Shown: positions 40,582 through 51,013 of the stretch, piece after piece
How positions within the stretch are numbered: position 1 is the stretch's first letter
Layout: the number at the start of each line of letters is the position of its first letter
Source: Parvibaculum sp.
Lineage (GTDB): Bacteria; Pseudomonadota; Alphaproteobacteria; Parvibaculales; Parvibaculaceae
Direction of reading: 5' to 3'
DNA: 64,000 bases
Assembly (NCBI GenBank): GCA_030649335.1
Contig: JAUSLL010000036.1
Coordinates: 1-64,000 of the forward strand
Position numbers and translations under genes: made by a program
The notes under the pieces: model-generated
Seen by the model: the letters and a program-made list of their open reading frames with translations, nothing else
The model's database searches: none
Told to the model about the DNA's origin: nothing

Positions 40582-41618
40582 GGCAACGCAGACCTCAGCC
40601 GTGCTGCTGCATCTTCCGGCAACACATCCACAAGGAAAATGCCCGCACCTTGCTCAACACCTGCAAGATATTTGAGCTTTCCTCGATCACGCAGGAACGG
40701 CCGTATCTCGACAGTCATATGGAATGTGTCTTCAAAGCCTGCAGGCGCTGATTGTACAGTCAGAATGTATGGCATGGGCGCCTCAAACAAGGCGTCCAAC
40801 CTGCGCATCGCATCTCCAAGCGCACGCGCAAGAGCGCCGCGTTCCGCCTCATTCAATGCATCCGGCGATGCAACACGGCGGCGCGGAGCGAGCCATACTT
40901 CATAAGGGTACATGGCATAAGGCGGTACAAAGGAAAGCACCTGACCGTCATCACTCAGCCGCAATGCAGGCGACATATGCTCCAACAACTCAGCAATGAC
41001 AGATGACGCCGCCTGTGCTTCGGCAGCCCGACGCAACTGCGCGGGGATGAAGGAGAACGCGTAAATCTGTCCATGCGGGTGATGCAATGTTACACCGATT
41101 TCCTCACCGCGATTTTCAAACGGCAAGACACTCGAAAATCCCATGTCGCGCAATGATTTGACGCGATCCGCCCAGACGTCGATCAGCAGACGCAACCGCG
41201 CGTCAGGCAAAGTCGACAGGCTTGCCGCATGATCGGCTGAGTAAACCACGACTTCACAACGCCCGAGAGCCGCTGCGACGTCGGCACCGACAACGGATGC
41301 GGGTGCATCAACAGCGCTCGAAAATGCTGGAAAGCGATTTTGAAATACCGCGATCTCGAAATCATCAAATGGAATCTCACCAACGCGTTCTCCCTTTGCG
41401 GCGCAAAGAGGACAAGCATCAGCTTGAGGCAAAAATGTCCGTGCCTGACGTGCGGCGGCATAAGCGACCCACTCACCGCGCAGCGGGTGCCAGCGCAAAT
41501 GCGAAGCCGCACCGATCGCGGTCACTTCTTCCTTCAATGCGCTCCCATGCGGCGCGTTGCCGTAGAGCAGCAATTCCCGACCGTCCGCTTTCAGATGGCG
41601 ATGAATGCGTGGCTGCAT
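40578..41618 (-). CDS. galT: Galactose-1-phosphate uridylyltransferase
   Basis: A 346-residue Leloir enzyme that exchanges UMP between UDP-glucose and galactose-1-phosphate. The zinc motif CPLC is near residue 70 and the nucleophile histidine lies in HHPHGQIYA. The second half carries the usual AP(R)RR and FHMTVEIRP regions. It starts 3 nt after the hldE stop and overlaps galK by 4 nt. No UDP-galactose 4-epimerase (galE) is seen in the window, which leaves a gap in the classical pathway unless it is encoded elsewhere. Confidence 0.95.
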   Translation of the reverse strand: MQPRIHRHLKADGRELLLYGNAPHGSALKEEVTAIGAASHLRWHPLRGEWVAYAAARQARTFLPQADACPLCAAKGERVGEIPFDDFEIAVFQNRFPAFSSAVDAPASVVGADVAAALGRCEVVVYSADHAASLSTLPDARLRLLIDVWADRVKSLRDMGFSSVLPFENRGEEIGVTLHHPHGQIYAFSFIPAQLRRAAEAQAASSVIAELLEHMSPALRLSDDGQVLSFVPPYAMYPYEVWLAPRRRVASPDALNEAERGALARALGDAMRRLDALFEAPMPYILTVQSAPAGFEDTFHMTVEIRPFLRDRGKLKYLAGVEQGAGIFLVDVLPEDAAARLRSALP

Positions 41619-41621
41619 TGT

Positions 41622-43085
41622 TTAGCTGTTCATTTTTTCAATGGTGCCGGTGGTGCTGAAGCCCGGCACCAAATCAATGACATCAACCCGCCCGCCGTAG
41701 GACAGAACAAAGTCAGCGCCAACAATCGTTGCAACGGTATAGTCGCCGCCCTTGATGAGAACATCGGGTCGCAGAGCTTCAATCAAACGCGCCGGTGTAT
41801 CCTCTTCGAAAATGACGACAAGGTCGACATTGGCAAGCGCCGCCAGCACCGTCGCCCGCGCCGCATCGGACTGTACGGGACGCGTCGGCCCTTTGAGGCG
41901 GACGACAGACGCGTCGCTGTTCAGGCCAACGACAAGCCGGTCACATTTTTCGCTCGCCTGCGCCAGCAGCTCAATATGACCCGGATGTAACAAATCAAAG
42001 CAACCATTGGTGAACCCGACGCGCAAACCCTTGCGCCGCCATGCCTCAACAATGTCCTGCGCGACAGGCCGCACCGCGACCTTGATGTCCGGCGCACTCA
42101 CCATGCGCTCACCGAGTTTGGCGACAAGCTCATCGCGATAAACGACCGCCGTACCAACTTTGGCCACCACAAGACCAGCCGCGACATTGGCGAGGCTTGC
42201 CGCGTCAACGAGGGGGAGGCCTGAGGCCAACGCACCAGCAAGCACTGAAACAACCGTGTCTCCCGCGCCCGACACATCGAAGACTTCGCGCGCCTCAGCC
42301 GACAAATGCGTGACCTCGCCGGCAGCCGTGATCGCGCTCATACCATCCTGACTACGTGTAACGAGAACAGCGCCAAGATCATGCGCGGCAATGAGTTGAC
42401 GCGCCGCAGCGATGATCGACGCATCATCGACAAGGTTCAACCCCGTTGCTTCTCCAAGTTCGCGCTTGTTCGGCGTGATGACGCTCGCGCCCGCATAGCG
42501 CGCATAGTCCCGCCCCTTGGGATCGACAATCACCGGAATGTTGAGGGCGCGGGCCTCAGTGATCGCCGCGCGGCATAGCGCTGGCGTCAACACACCTTTG
42601 CCGTAATCAGACAGGACCAACACCTGAACTTTTGGCAGGATTTCCTTGATGAGCGCAATGGTGGCGCTTTCGCATTGCGTATTCAGCGCGGCGTCAGTTT
42701 CCTCGTCTGCACGCAACATTTGTTGGTTCATGCTGACATAACGCGTTTTGACGGTTGAACGGCGGCTTTCATCACGCACAAGGCGGGCGTCCGTTCCGGC
42801 GAGATCACATAGCATTGAAACGATGGCCGCACCCGCATCATCAGCGCCCGTGACGCCCACGAAGGAGACCATCGCCCCAAGCGCCGCCAGATTACGCACA
42901 ACATTGCCTGCACCGCCGAGCATCGCACGCTCGTCGCGGACTTTGAGGACGGGGATCGGCGCTTCCGGCGACACGCGCATGACGTCGCCGTAAATATAGC
43001 GATCCAGCATCACGTCGCCGACACAAAGGACGCGAACCTGAGCAAGTCGTTCGACTTCGCCTGCCAGACGCTGCTTCTCACTCAT
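41622..43085 (-). CDS. hldE: Bifunctional heptose-7-phosphate kinase / heptose-1-phosphate adenylyltransferase
   Basis: A 487-residue fusion for ADP-heptose synthesis. Residues 1-330 are a PfkB/ribokinase-type kinase ([43 protein letters not shown]) and residues 350-487 a nucleotidyltransferase with [15 protein letters not shown]. Together they convert heptose-7-phosphate to the bisphosphate and, after a phosphatase, to ADP-heptose for lipopolysaccharide core. gmhA, gmhB and hldD are not in the window. It is joined in one operon with manC upstream (42-nt gap) and galT downstream (3-nt gap). Confidence 0.96.
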   Translation of the reverse strand: MSEKQRLAGEVERLAQVRVLCVGDVMLDRYIYGDVMRVSPEAPIPVLKVRDERAMLGGAGNVVRNLAALGAMVSFVGVTGADDAGAAIVSMLCDLAGTDARLVRDESRRSTVKTRYVSMNQQMLRADEETDAALNTQCESATIALIKEILPKVQVLVLSDYGKGVLTPALCRAAITEARALNIPVIVDPKGRDYARYAGASVITPNKRELGEATGLNLVDDASIIAAARQLIAAHDLGAVLVTRSQDGMSAITAAGEVTHLSAEAREVFDVSGAGDTVVSVLAGALASGLPLVDAASLANVAAGLVVAKVGTAVVYRDELVAKLGERMVSAPDIKVAVRPVAQDIVEAWRRKGLRVGFTNGCFDLLHPGHIELLAQASEKCDRLVVGLNSDASVVRLKGPTRPVQSDAARATVLAALANVDLVVIFEEDTPARLIEALRPDVLIKGGDYTVATIVGADFVLSYGGRVDVIDLVPGFSTTGTIEKMNS

Positions 43086-43127
43086 TGCGATATTCGCCCA
43101 TTGCTCCCGCCTGTGCGGGAATTGCCG

Positions 43128-44561
43128 TTATTCTGCTGCCGAAGCATCAGATTTGCGCCCATAAACGTCATCAAAACGGACAATATCATCTTCGCCGAGA
43201 TAGCTCCCGGATTGCACTTCAATAATGCTCAGAGGCTCCGTGCCCGGGTTGACCAACCGATGTTTGGTTTCGACTGGAATATAAGTCGACTGGTTCTCGT
43301 GCAACGTACTGACCTTGTCACCCACGGTCACCTCAGCGACGCCTTTGACCACGACCCAATGCTCGGCACGCTGATGGTGCAACTGAAGCGACAAAGCAGC
43401 GCCAGGGTGAACCATCAAGTGTTTCACCTGATGACGCGGACCCGCATCAAGACTTTCGTAATAGCCCCATGGCCGGTGAACGCGGTTATGCACCTGATGT
43501 TCGCTACGACCTGCAGCGGCAAGCCGTTCGACGATTTGCTTCACGTCCTGCACACGGTTGCGATCAGCGACCAACAACACATCGCCCGTCTCGACAATGA
43601 TGAGGTCCTCAACGCCGAGCGTCGCAACAAGACCGGTTTCGGCGCGGATATAACAATTGCGTGTATCAACGGAAATGACGTCACCTGCCGCGACATTGCC
43701 TGCATCATCCTGCGCGCCGGTCTCCCACAGGGCTGACCAACTGCCGATGTCGCTCCAGCCCATTTCAACAGGCACCACCGCCGCCACCTTCGTATGCTCC
43801 ATGACCGCATAATCAATCGAATTGGCGGGGCAGGCTTCAAAGGCTTCCGGTTGCAACCGGAGGAAATCAAGATCCTGCTTACCCTTCAACACAGATTCTG
43901 CGGCCCTCATTGCGATCTCAGGGCAGTGCCTGCGCATTTCATCAAGGATCACATCAGCGCGGAACATAAAAATACCGGCGTTCCAGTCATAGTCGCCACT
44001 GGTGAGATAGGATTTTGCAACTTCAGCATTCGGTTTTTCAACAAAGCGTTCGACGCTGTAAGCACCTTTGCCCAAAGCCACACCGCGTTTGATGTAACCG
44101 TAGCCGGTCTCCGGTGCCGAAGGGACAATGCCAAACGTAACGAGCTTACCGGCACGTGCAAGTTCAGCGCCCTGCTCAACCGCCGCGTGGAAGGCGGCAA
44201 CATCACGGATATGGTGGTCCGCAGGCAATATCAGTATGACGCCCTTGGGATCATGCGTCTGGACATAGGCAGCAGCGGCAGCGGCAGCCGGTGCTGTGTT
44301 GCGCCCGACAGGCTCCAGCAAATGGGTCAGCGGCGTCAGACCCGCTTCGCGCATCTGCTGGGCAATGATGAACCGGTGTTCGTCGTTAGAAACAATGATC
44401 GGGGCGGCAAAGAGACTTCGATCGCTGACGCGGCCCGCCGTCTCCTGCAGCATGGTAAGGTCAGAGACGAGGGGCAAAAGCTGCTTGGGATAGAGCGCGC
44501 GCGAGGTTGGCCACAAACGCGAACCGACGCCGCCAGACAAAATCACCGGAAATACACTCAA
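43128..44561 (-). CDS. manC: Mannose-1-phosphate guanylyltransferase / mannose-6-phosphate isomerase
   Basis: A 477-residue bifunctional enzyme. Residues 1-300 form the GDP-mannose pyrophosphorylase domain (PVILSGGVGSRLWP, PKQLLPL, FVEKPN). The C-terminal cupin (about 350-477, MVHPGAALSLQLHHQRAEHW) is the isomerase. No ATG is available before the conserved start; a TTG at 44561 with GGGGG 5 nt upstream is the best start. It supplies GDP-mannose, the substrate of gmd-fcl downstream in the locus. First gene of the manC-hldE-galT-galK operon; divergent from galU. Confidence 0.95.
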   Translation of the reverse strand: MSVFPVILSGGVGSRLWPTSRALYPKQLLPLVSDLTMLQETAGRVSDRSLFAAPIIVSNDEHRFIIAQQMREAGLTPLTHLLEPVGRNTAPAAAAAAAYVQTHDPKGVILILPADHHIRDVAAFHAAVEQGAELARAGKLVTFGIVPSAPETGYGYIKRGVALGKGAYSVERFVEKPNAEVAKSYLTSGDYDWNAGIFMFRADVILDEMRRHCPEIAMRAAESVLKGKQDLDFLRLQPEAFEACPANSIDYAVMEHTKVAAVVPVEMGWSDIGSWSALWETGAQDDAGNVAAGDVISVDTRNCYIRAETGLVATLGVEDLIIVETGDVLLVADRNRVQDVKQIVERLAAAGRSEHQVHNRVHRPWGYYESLDAGPRHQVKHLMVHPGAALSLQLHHQRAEHWVVVKGVAEVTVGDKVSTLHENQSTYIPVETKHRLVNPGTEPLSIIEVQSGSYLGEDDIVRFDDVYGRKSDASAAE

Positions 44562-44857
44562 GATAGCCCCCAAAACAGCACCTTTCGCGCCGCAATCACT
44601 CGTTCAGTTCACTTACCTTCGGCGGCGGCCTGTCTGAGGCGCCGCGACGGCATTCAGGCAATTTAGCATGTCTGGTGCAGAACAAAAGAATTGCCCGATT
44701 GCCAAATCACCCAAGATCGATCCCGGATTTCTGCATTTCTTGCGTCCGGCATGCCATTTATGCGACACAATTTACCTATCAAACATGCGACCAATCGGCG
44801 TGTTAACGATCGCCCTGTCTGAAACTGCAATCCGAACACCACAGCCTCACAAGGATC

Positions 44858-45751
44858 ATGATGTCTCCGAAGTCACCGGCCAAAGTTCGCAAAGTCGTAT
44901 TTCCCGTCGCAGGTCTCGGTACGCGGTTTCTTCCGGCCACCAAAGTCATCCCCAAGGAGATGCTGACGGTTGTCGATAAGCCCGTCATCCAATATGCCGT
45001 CGAAGAGGCCATCGAAGCCGGCATCGAACATTTCGTCTTTGTAACGGGCCGCGGAAAGAATGCCATCGAAGATCACTTCGATCTGGCCTTTGAACTTGAA
45101 GCAACACTGAAGGCTCGCGGCAAGACCGCCGAAATCGAAATATTGCGCACAACACGTCCGCTCTATGGCGCTGCGAGCTTTGTCCGCCAGCAGGAACCAT
45201 TGGGCCTCGGCCATGCCGTCTGGTGCGCCCGAGAGATTGTCGGCAACGAACCTTTTGCGCTCGCCCTTCCCGATATGCTCATTCATGGCCAGCCGGGGTG
45301 CCTCGCCCAGATGATCGAAACCTACAACACGCATGGCGGCAATATCGTGGCCGTCGAAGAAGTGCCTCACGAACACGTCAACCGCTACGGCGTCGTCGCT
45401 CTGGGCAAGACCTTCGACAAACGCACGCATTCGATCACGGCCATGGTCGAAAAACCCAAAATCGAAGATGCGCCCTCGGACCTCATCATTTCCGGCCGGT
45501 ATATTTTGCAGCCGGAAATTTTTGCAAAACTTGAGTTGCAGAAGCCGGGTGCCGGCGGCGAAATCCAGCTCACCGATAGCATGATCGAATTGCTCGCTGA
45601 TCAGGCCTTCATCGCCTATCAGTTCGATGGCAAGACCTATGACTGCGGCGACAAAATCGGCTACCTCGCGGCTAATGTAGCCTATGCACTTGACCGGCCA
45701 GATATTGGGCCAAAGTTCCGACCTGTGCTCGACGCATTGATCAGAGGCTAA
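44858..45751 (+). CDS. galU: UTP-glucose-1-phosphate uridylyltransferase
   Basis: A 297-residue UDP-glucose pyrophosphorylase of normal length. Motifs GLGTRFLPATKVIPKEML, VVDKPVIQY, VEKP and the KTYDCGDKIGYL region are intact. UDP-glucose feeds Ugd, GalT and the glucosyl-1-phosphate transferase of the same region. The ATG at 44858 has an AAGGA site 3-4 nt upstream; a second ATG follows at once. The 296-bp gap from manC must hold both divergent promoters. Confidence 0.96.
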   Translation: MMSPKSPAKVRKVVFPVAGLGTRFLPATKVIPKEMLTVVDKPVIQYAVEEAIEAGIEHFVFVTGRGKNAIEDHFDLAFELEATLKARGKTAEIEILRTTRPLYGAASFVRQQEPLGLGHAVWCAREIVGNEPFALALPDMLIHGQPGCLAQMIETYNTHGGNIVAVEEVPHEHVNRYGVVALGKTFDKRTHSITAMVEKPKIEDAPSDLIISGRYILQPEIFAKLELQKPGAGGEIQLTDSMIELLADQAFIAYQFDGKTYDCGDKIGYLAANVAYALDRPDIGPKFRPVLDALIRG

Positions 45752-45806
45752 CTAACGCAAAAAGGTAGCACCGGCATCCCGCAAGCATTTACCGGCAGAA
45801 GGCGGT

Positions 45807-47318
45807 TCAGAATACGTTCTTGGAAAACAGGCTAAACGGCGTAAAGAACAAGATCTTCAAGTCCAGCCAAAGCGACCAGTGCTCGATATAATAGAGATCA
45901 TGCTCGACGCGTTTACGCATCTTATCAGGCGTATCCGTCTCGCCACGATAGCCATTGATTTGCGCCCAACCCGTGATGCCGGGTTTCACTTTGTGTCGGC
46001 TTGCATAAGTCTCAAGGACACTTTGGTAGTGCTCATTGTGCGACAGAGCATGTGGACGTGGCCCAACCAACGACATGTCGCCGCGCAAAACATTGAACAG
46101 CTGCGGAAGTTCATCCAAGCTGGTTTTGCGCAAGATCTTTCCGACCCTAGTAACACGCGGATCCTTGCGTTTAGCTTGGGGCACAGACGTGCCGTCCTGC
46201 TGGACATTCATTGAACGAAATTTCAAAACCGAAATAATTTTGTGATTAAACCCGTGCCGCCGCTGACGAAAGAAAATCGGCCCCGGACTGTCGAGCTTTA
46301 TAGCTACGGCCACTAAAATCATAACCGGCATTACCAGAAACAGAGCGATACAGGCTAACACCCGATCCTCAGTCGCTTTGAAAATGGGGGCCCAATTGTC
46401 CATTGGCATGGGAACCATTTCCAACAATGTGACACCGTCGTAATCCACGACGCGAGTGGGCCTAAATTGAAATGCCACCAGATCCGGACAAAGACGAATA
46501 TTGGTAGGCAGAATTGAAAGCTGAGCGACCGCATTCATGATTCGCTTTTGCTCTACCATTGGCAACGCAATCAGCACTTCGTCAAAATGCATGGACTGAC
46601 CACTGCGAATAAGGTCAGACAAGCCACCGGAGATAACCACATTCGGAGTCACGCCGGATTTAACATCATCGTAAACACCGACTATTCGCCGCAAATCCCG
46701 TTGCGTGCCCAAATGCTCGATCAGCTTCTGCGCAATCTCGCCACTGCCATAGACAGCAACATTTTGGACAAATAGTCCGAATGATTGCCACCGACGAATC
46801 AATCCCGCAGCGAGTGCGTGAATGGTGAAAAGCACAGGAAATGATAACCCGAACCAAATCATCATCCAGCCGCGGGAAAACTGAGCAGAGACTTTCAACA
46901 AATAGGCAGCGGCAAGAAGGACAAGCAGAGACATAACGAGGCCGAACGCTATGCGTGTGTTCTGGCCCCGCAAGGTCTCCAGTGTGTTGAGCACATAAAC
47001 GCGCTGACTTCTGATGGTTGCAACGGCAACAAATGCGCCAACGGCGCCTGCAGTCAGATAACGCAATGCATCTTCGGGGCTGCCAAGATAGAGCGTGATG
47101 TAAATCCACTGAGCGACCAGCGCCAGAAGTGTCATCACAAAAAAATCAACAAACATGACGCTGTCAGCAATCACCCGCTTGGAGGGTTGGGTAAGTTGGC
47201 CAAAGCGAGCAGCAACATGATCATCAGGATTGTTGCCGTTTGAAACCTCATATGACGCATTAATGAGTTGATCGACCCGTCGCCGATTTTTCCTCCAAGC
47301 ACTAACGCCGAGTTTCAT
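45807..47318 (-). CDS. Polyprenyl-phosphate sugar-1-phosphate transferase (WcaJ/WbaP type)
   Basis: A 503-residue initiating enzyme for polysaccharide synthesis on undecaprenyl phosphate. Four or five hydrophobic segments lie in the first 130 residues, then a CoA-binding-like Rossmann region (VAVYGSGEIAQKLIEHL) and the catalytic C-terminal sugar transferase domain with a membrane re-entrant helix, KFRSMNV, TSLDELPQLFNVLRGDMSLVGPRP and PGITGWAQINGYRGET. Glucose-1-phosphate from UDP-glucose is the usual donor for this architecture. The ATG at 47318 has GGGGGAG just upstream. It lies 3' of the fcl gene, with a 358-bp gap carrying no clear gene. Confidence 0.92.
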   Translation of the reverse strand: MKLGVSAWRKNRRRVDQLINASYEVSNGNNPDDHVAARFGQLTQPSKRVIADSVMFVDFFVMTLLALVAQWIYITLYLGSPEDALRYLTAGAVGAFVAVATIRSQRVYVLNTLETLRGQNTRIAFGLVMSLLVLLAAAYLLKVSAQFSRGWMMIWFGLSFPVLFTIHALAAGLIRRWQSFGLFVQNVAVYGSGEIAQKLIEHLGTQRDLRRIVGVYDDVKSGVTPNVVISGGLSDLIRSGQSMHFDEVLIALPMVEQKRIMNAVAQLSILPTNIRLCPDLVAFQFRPTRVVDYDGVTLLEMVPMPMDNWAPIFKATEDRVLACIALFLVMPVMILVAVAIKLDSPGPIFFRQRRHGFNHKIISVLKFRSMNVQQDGTSVPQAKRKDPRVTRVGKILRKTSLDELPQLFNVLRGDMSLVGPRPHALSHNEHYQSVLETYASRHKVKPGITGWAQINGYRGETDTPDKMRKRVEHDLYYIEHWSLWLDLKILFFTPFSLFSKNVF

Positions 47319-47676
47319 AACTCCCCCGTGTTCACACGCAGCGACACATGTCAGCAGCATCCTAGGACTTAAAGTAAAGCAGACTGAGAGAAATTGGCCA
47401 CACACGAAATTGAGGTAGAAATTTTAATGGCCGCCGTTGTTTTGAATAGTACACTGATTTCATTGAAATCCGCGATGACAACAACATCCAATACGAACAA
47501 CTAGTCATTGAGCGGATGACGTCGACATGCCCAACTTGTTGCGCTCAGAAGCAAATGACCGCCCACTCAAAAAATTTTCCCGAATAGCTGGATAGCAAAC
47601 TCAAGAAACCCACCCAAATCAGGAATAGAGAATATTTTCCGCCTGTTGCTCTATAGCAACTGCGAGTTACCGTCGT

Positions 47677-48630
47677 TCATGCTTGTCTGGCGCTCAATTG
47701 GTCGCAATACCAATCGTACACAGTCGCGATGCCGTCCTCGAGCGAACGAGTGGCTTTCCAACCGGCCTGCGTCAATCGCGTGACGTCCATGAGCTTTCGC
47801 GGCGTGCCATCAGGCTTATCAGGATCAGTCACAATATCGCCGTCAAAGCCGATGATCCGACGGATCATCTCAGCAAGTTCATAAATGGATACATCCTCTC
47901 CAACACCAACATTTATATGGCTCTCCTGAGAATAAGTCTTCATGAGGAAGACCAGCGCATCTGCACAATCATCAACATAGAGAAATTCCCGACGCGGCGT
48001 GCCGGTACCCCAGATGGTGACGTTTGAAGCGCGCGCTTCTTTCGCGGCATGCATTTTGGCAATCAAGGCCGGCAACACGTGCGACGACTGCAGATCGAAA
48101 TTATCACCAATCCCGTAGAGGTTCGTCGGCATGGCAGAGATAAAATCGCAACCGTACTGACGCCGATAAGCCTGGCAGAGTTTAATGCCGGCTATCTTGG
48201 CAATGGCATACCATTGGTTCGTTGGTTCAAGGGGCCCGGTCAACAATGCATCCTCCGCCATCGGCTGCGATGCCATTTTCGGGTAGATGCAGGAAGATCC
48301 TAGAAACAGAAGTTTTTCGACACCTGCCCGCCATGCAGCATCGATCAAATTCGTTTCGATCATCAAGTTGTCGTAAATAAATTCAGCAGGCCGCGTATCA
48401 TTAGCGAGAATGCCGCCAACGGTGGCAGCAGGGACAAAAACTGCATCAGGTTTGGCTTGCGCCATCCAAGCTTCGACTTCCACCTGACGGCGCAAATCAA
48501 CCTGAGCACGACCAACTGTCAGTATCTCGCAATCTTCACTCGCCAGCCGGCGCAGCAAGGCTGAACCAACCATACCCCGATGCCCGGCAACATAGACACG
48601 TTTACCTTTTAGGGAATACGCGTCAGTCAT
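47677..48630 (-). CDS. fcl: GDP-L-fucose synthase
   Basis: A 317-residue short-chain dehydrogenase-type enzyme that epimerises and reduces GDP-4-keto-6-deoxymannose to GDP-L-fucose. NADP site [12 protein letters not shown], catalytic Ser in LGSSCIYP and Tyr-x3-Lys in WYAIAKIAG are present. The ATG overlaps the gmd stop by 8 nt, so both steps of the pathway are coupled. Confidence 0.96.
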   Translation of the reverse strand: MTDAYSLKGKRVYVAGHRGMVGSALLRRLASEDCEILTVGRAQVDLRRQVEVEAWMAQAKPDAVFVPAATVGGILANDTRPAEFIYDNLMIETNLIDAAWRAGVEKLLFLGSSCIYPKMASQPMAEDALLTGPLEPTNQWYAIAKIAGIKLCQAYRRQYGCDFISAMPTNLYGIGDNFDLQSSHVLPALIAKMHAAKEARASNVTIWGTGTPRREFLYVDDCADALVFLMKTYSQESHINVGVGEDVSIYELAEMIRRIIGFDGDIVTDPDKPDGTPRKLMDVTRLTQAGWKATRSLEDGIATVYDWYCDQLSARQA

Positions 48631-49693
48631 TTCTCGACTTCCGGCTTTCTTCCAACGCTACCACTTTGAGGTCGGACGCGACCATTTCCGAAACCAGTTC
48701 ACGGAATGTCGTCGTATGCGACCAACCCAATTTCTGCTTTGCTTTACGCGGATCACCGAGCAGTAAATCAACTTCGGTAGGACGGAAATAGCGCGGATCA
48801 ATCTTGATAAAGACCTGACCGCTCTTTGCGTCGAGCCCCACTTCGTCCACGCCCTCACCCTTCCACACGATCTGTTTGCCAACTTCGGCAAATGCCAGTT
48901 CGACAAATTCGCGAACCGAATGTGTTTCGCCTGTCGCCAAGACATAATCGTCGGCCTGATCCTGCTGCACGATACGCCACATGCCCTCGACATAATCACG
49001 CGCGTGACCCCAGTCCCGCTTGGCATCAATGTTGCCAAGATAGAGCATATCCTGAAGGCCCAGGTTGATCGCCGCAACAGCACGGGTGATCTTGCGTGTC
49101 ACAAAAGTCTCGCCGCGCGTCGGCCCCTCATGGTTGAACAAAATACCGTTCGACGCATGCATGTCATAGGATTCACGGTAATTCACGGTAATCCAATAGG
49201 CGTAGAGCTTGGCGGCGGCATAGGGTGAGCGTGGATAAAAGGGCGTCTTCTCACTCTGCGGCGTTTCCTGCACTTTGCCATACAGCTCGGATGTTGACGC
49301 CTGATAAAATCGGGTCGTTTTCTCCATTCCGAGAATGCGCATGGCTTCCAGAAAGCGCAACGTGCCCACAGCATCGGAATTTGCAGTGTATTCCGGCGTT
49401 TCAAAGCTCACCTGCACATGGCTTTGAGCAGCCAAATTGTAAATCTCGTGCGGCTGAGTTTCCTGAACGATACGGATGAGATTGGTTGCGTCCGTGAGAT
49501 CGCCGTAATGCAGGATCAAACGCGCACTTTCGACATGGGGATCCTGATAGAGACCATCGATCCGGGCTGTATTGAATGATGACGACCGGCGCTTTATCCC
49601 GTGAACAATATATCCCTTGTCGAGAAGCAGCTTCGCCAGATAGGCCCCGTCCTGACCTGTAATGCCCGAAATCAGGGCAATCTTTTCACTCAT
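48623..49693 (-). CDS. gmd: GDP-mannose 4,6-dehydratase
   Basis: A 356-residue extended short-chain dehydrogenase that makes GDP-4-keto-6-deoxymannose. Motifs [16 protein letters not shown], the [13 protein letters not shown] segment, the Ser/Thr-Glu region [14 protein letters not shown] and the catalytic [10 protein letters not shown] are intact. It takes GDP-mannose from ManC and passes the product to Fcl. It starts 27 nt after the epimerase gene and overlaps fcl. Confidence 0.97.
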   Translation of the reverse strand: MSEKIALISGITGQDGAYLAKLLLDKGYIVHGIKRRSSSFNTARIDGLYQDPHVESARLILHYGDLTDATNLIRIVQETQPHEIYNLAAQSHVQVSFETPEYTANSDAVGTLRFLEAMRILGMEKTTRFYQASTSELYGKVQETPQSEKTPFYPRSPYAAAKLYAYWITVNYRESYDMHASNGILFNHEGPTRGETFVTRKITRAVAAINLGLQDMLYLGNIDAKRDWGHARDYVEGMWRIVQQDQADDYVLATGETHSVREFVELAFAEVGKQIVWKGEGVDEVGLDAKSGQVFIKIDPRYFRPTEVDLLLGDPRKAKQKLGWSHTTTFRELVSEMVASDLKVVALEESRKSRND

Positions 49694-49720
49694 AGTTAAA
49701 GTCCTCGTCCGCCTCGGCGG

Positions 49721-50698
49721 TCAAACATTAAAATACGTTCTGTACCAGCCAACAAACGCCGCTAGCCCGTCCTCCAGCGGTGTGCTGGGCTTGAAGCCGA
49801 AGTCACGTTCAATGGCCGCCGTATCGGCATAGGTCTGAACGACATCACCTGGTTGCATCGGAACCATCTCACGAATGGCCTTCTTACCGATAATGCCTTC
49901 CAGTATGTCGATAAATCTAGACAGCTTCTCCGGCTGATTATTGCCAATATTGTAGATACGATACAGAGCGGCCTTGGTATCGCTTTTTGGCGGGTTATCA
50001 AGGGCCGCAATGGTGCCCGTCACAATATCGTCAATATAGGTGAAATCACGCCACATCTCGCCATTGTTGAAGACCCGGATGGGCTTTCCTTCAATAATAT
50101 TCTTGGTAAAGCTCCAATAGGCCATATCCGGGCGCCCCAACGGGCCATAAACCGTAAAAAATCGAAGTCCGGTCTGGGGGATTCCATAGAGATGGCTGTA
50201 AGCATGCCCCATCAGTTCGTCGGCCTTTTTTGTTGCCGCATAGAGCGACACGGGCGTGTCCACCGGGTCCGTCTCACTGAACGGTGTCTTCTCGTTCCCT
50301 CCGTAAACGGAGCTGGATGAGGCATAAACCAAATGCTTAAAGTCTTTGATCTGCCTGCACAACTCAAGGACCTCAAGGTGACCTGTGATATTTGAGTGGA
50401 TATAAGCGCGCGGCTGCTCAATTGAGTAGCGCACGCCGGCTTGCGCCGCGAGATGGACAACGCGATCAACAGTCCGCCCTGCAACGCATTTGGCCAAGGC
50501 CTCCCTGTCAGCAATATCTCCGTTGATGAAAGTGAAGCCAACACTGCTCTCTAAAGTAGCAAGTCTGGTGTGCTTCAGTTGCGGGTCATAATAGTCATTC
50601 AGATTGTCAATGCCGACAACCTCTTCCCCACGGTCGAGCAAATGTCTGGAAACGCGGGCCCCGATAAACCCGGCTGCACCAGTCACCAAAACCGTCAT
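49721..50698 (-). CDS. NAD-dependent epimerase, UDP-glucuronate 4-epimerase-like
   Basis: A 325-residue extended short-chain dehydrogenase. It has VTGAAGFIGARVSRHLL, DNLNDYYDPQLK, the Ser in YASSSSVYGGN, and catalytic Tyr-x3-Lys in YAATKKADE; the FFTVYGPLGRPDMAYW and WRDFTYIDDIV segments match UDP-glucuronate 4-epimerases more than GalE. It would turn UDP-glucuronate (from Ugd, divergently encoded next door) into UDP-galacturonate. The ATG at 50698 follows a good GGAGGCGG site. It heads the epimerase-gmd-fcl operon. Confidence 0.88.
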   Translation of the reverse strand: MTVLVTGAAGFIGARVSRHLLDRGEEVVGIDNLNDYYDPQLKHTRLATLESSVGFTFINGDIADREALAKCVAGRTVDRVVHLAAQAGVRYSIEQPRAYIHSNITGHLEVLELCRQIKDFKHLVYASSSSVYGGNEKTPFSETDPVDTPVSLYAATKKADELMGHAYSHLYGIPQTGLRFFTVYGPLGRPDMAYWSFTKNIIEGKPIRVFNNGEMWRDFTYIDDIVTGTIAALDNPPKSDTKAALYRIYNIGNNQPEKLSRFIDILEGIIGKKAIREMVPMQPGDVVQTYADTAAIERDFGFKPSTPLEDGLAAFVGWYRTYFNV

Positions 50699-51013
50699 AA
50701 CCGCCTCCAAACGTCAAACCAACACCAATGAAGTTCCCCATTGCCCCGGAGGACAATGCCCTCAGATCGCGACAAGTCAAAGATGTGACGCAAATCTCCG
50801 GAGAATGCCATGACAAATTCAGGTGCCATCCTGTACAGTCACGCGGGTGGGGGCTCTTCGAATTTTCCGGTTCGAATGGCCTGAAATGGGGATCAAATGG
50901 CTCTCTATGAGCGTGGCTATCTGCGCGGTGTACCAGCCTTTGAATTTTATCAACCACATGACCGCTTCACCATGCCTACGTCGTTTTGACGCAGTAAATT
51001 ATAGGATTGGAAG

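Noticed and set aside
49721-50698. galE (UDP-glucose 4-epimerase)
   Set aside because: The protein's motifs and its place next to ugd fit UDP-glucuronate 4-epimerase better, although GalE activity is not excluded.
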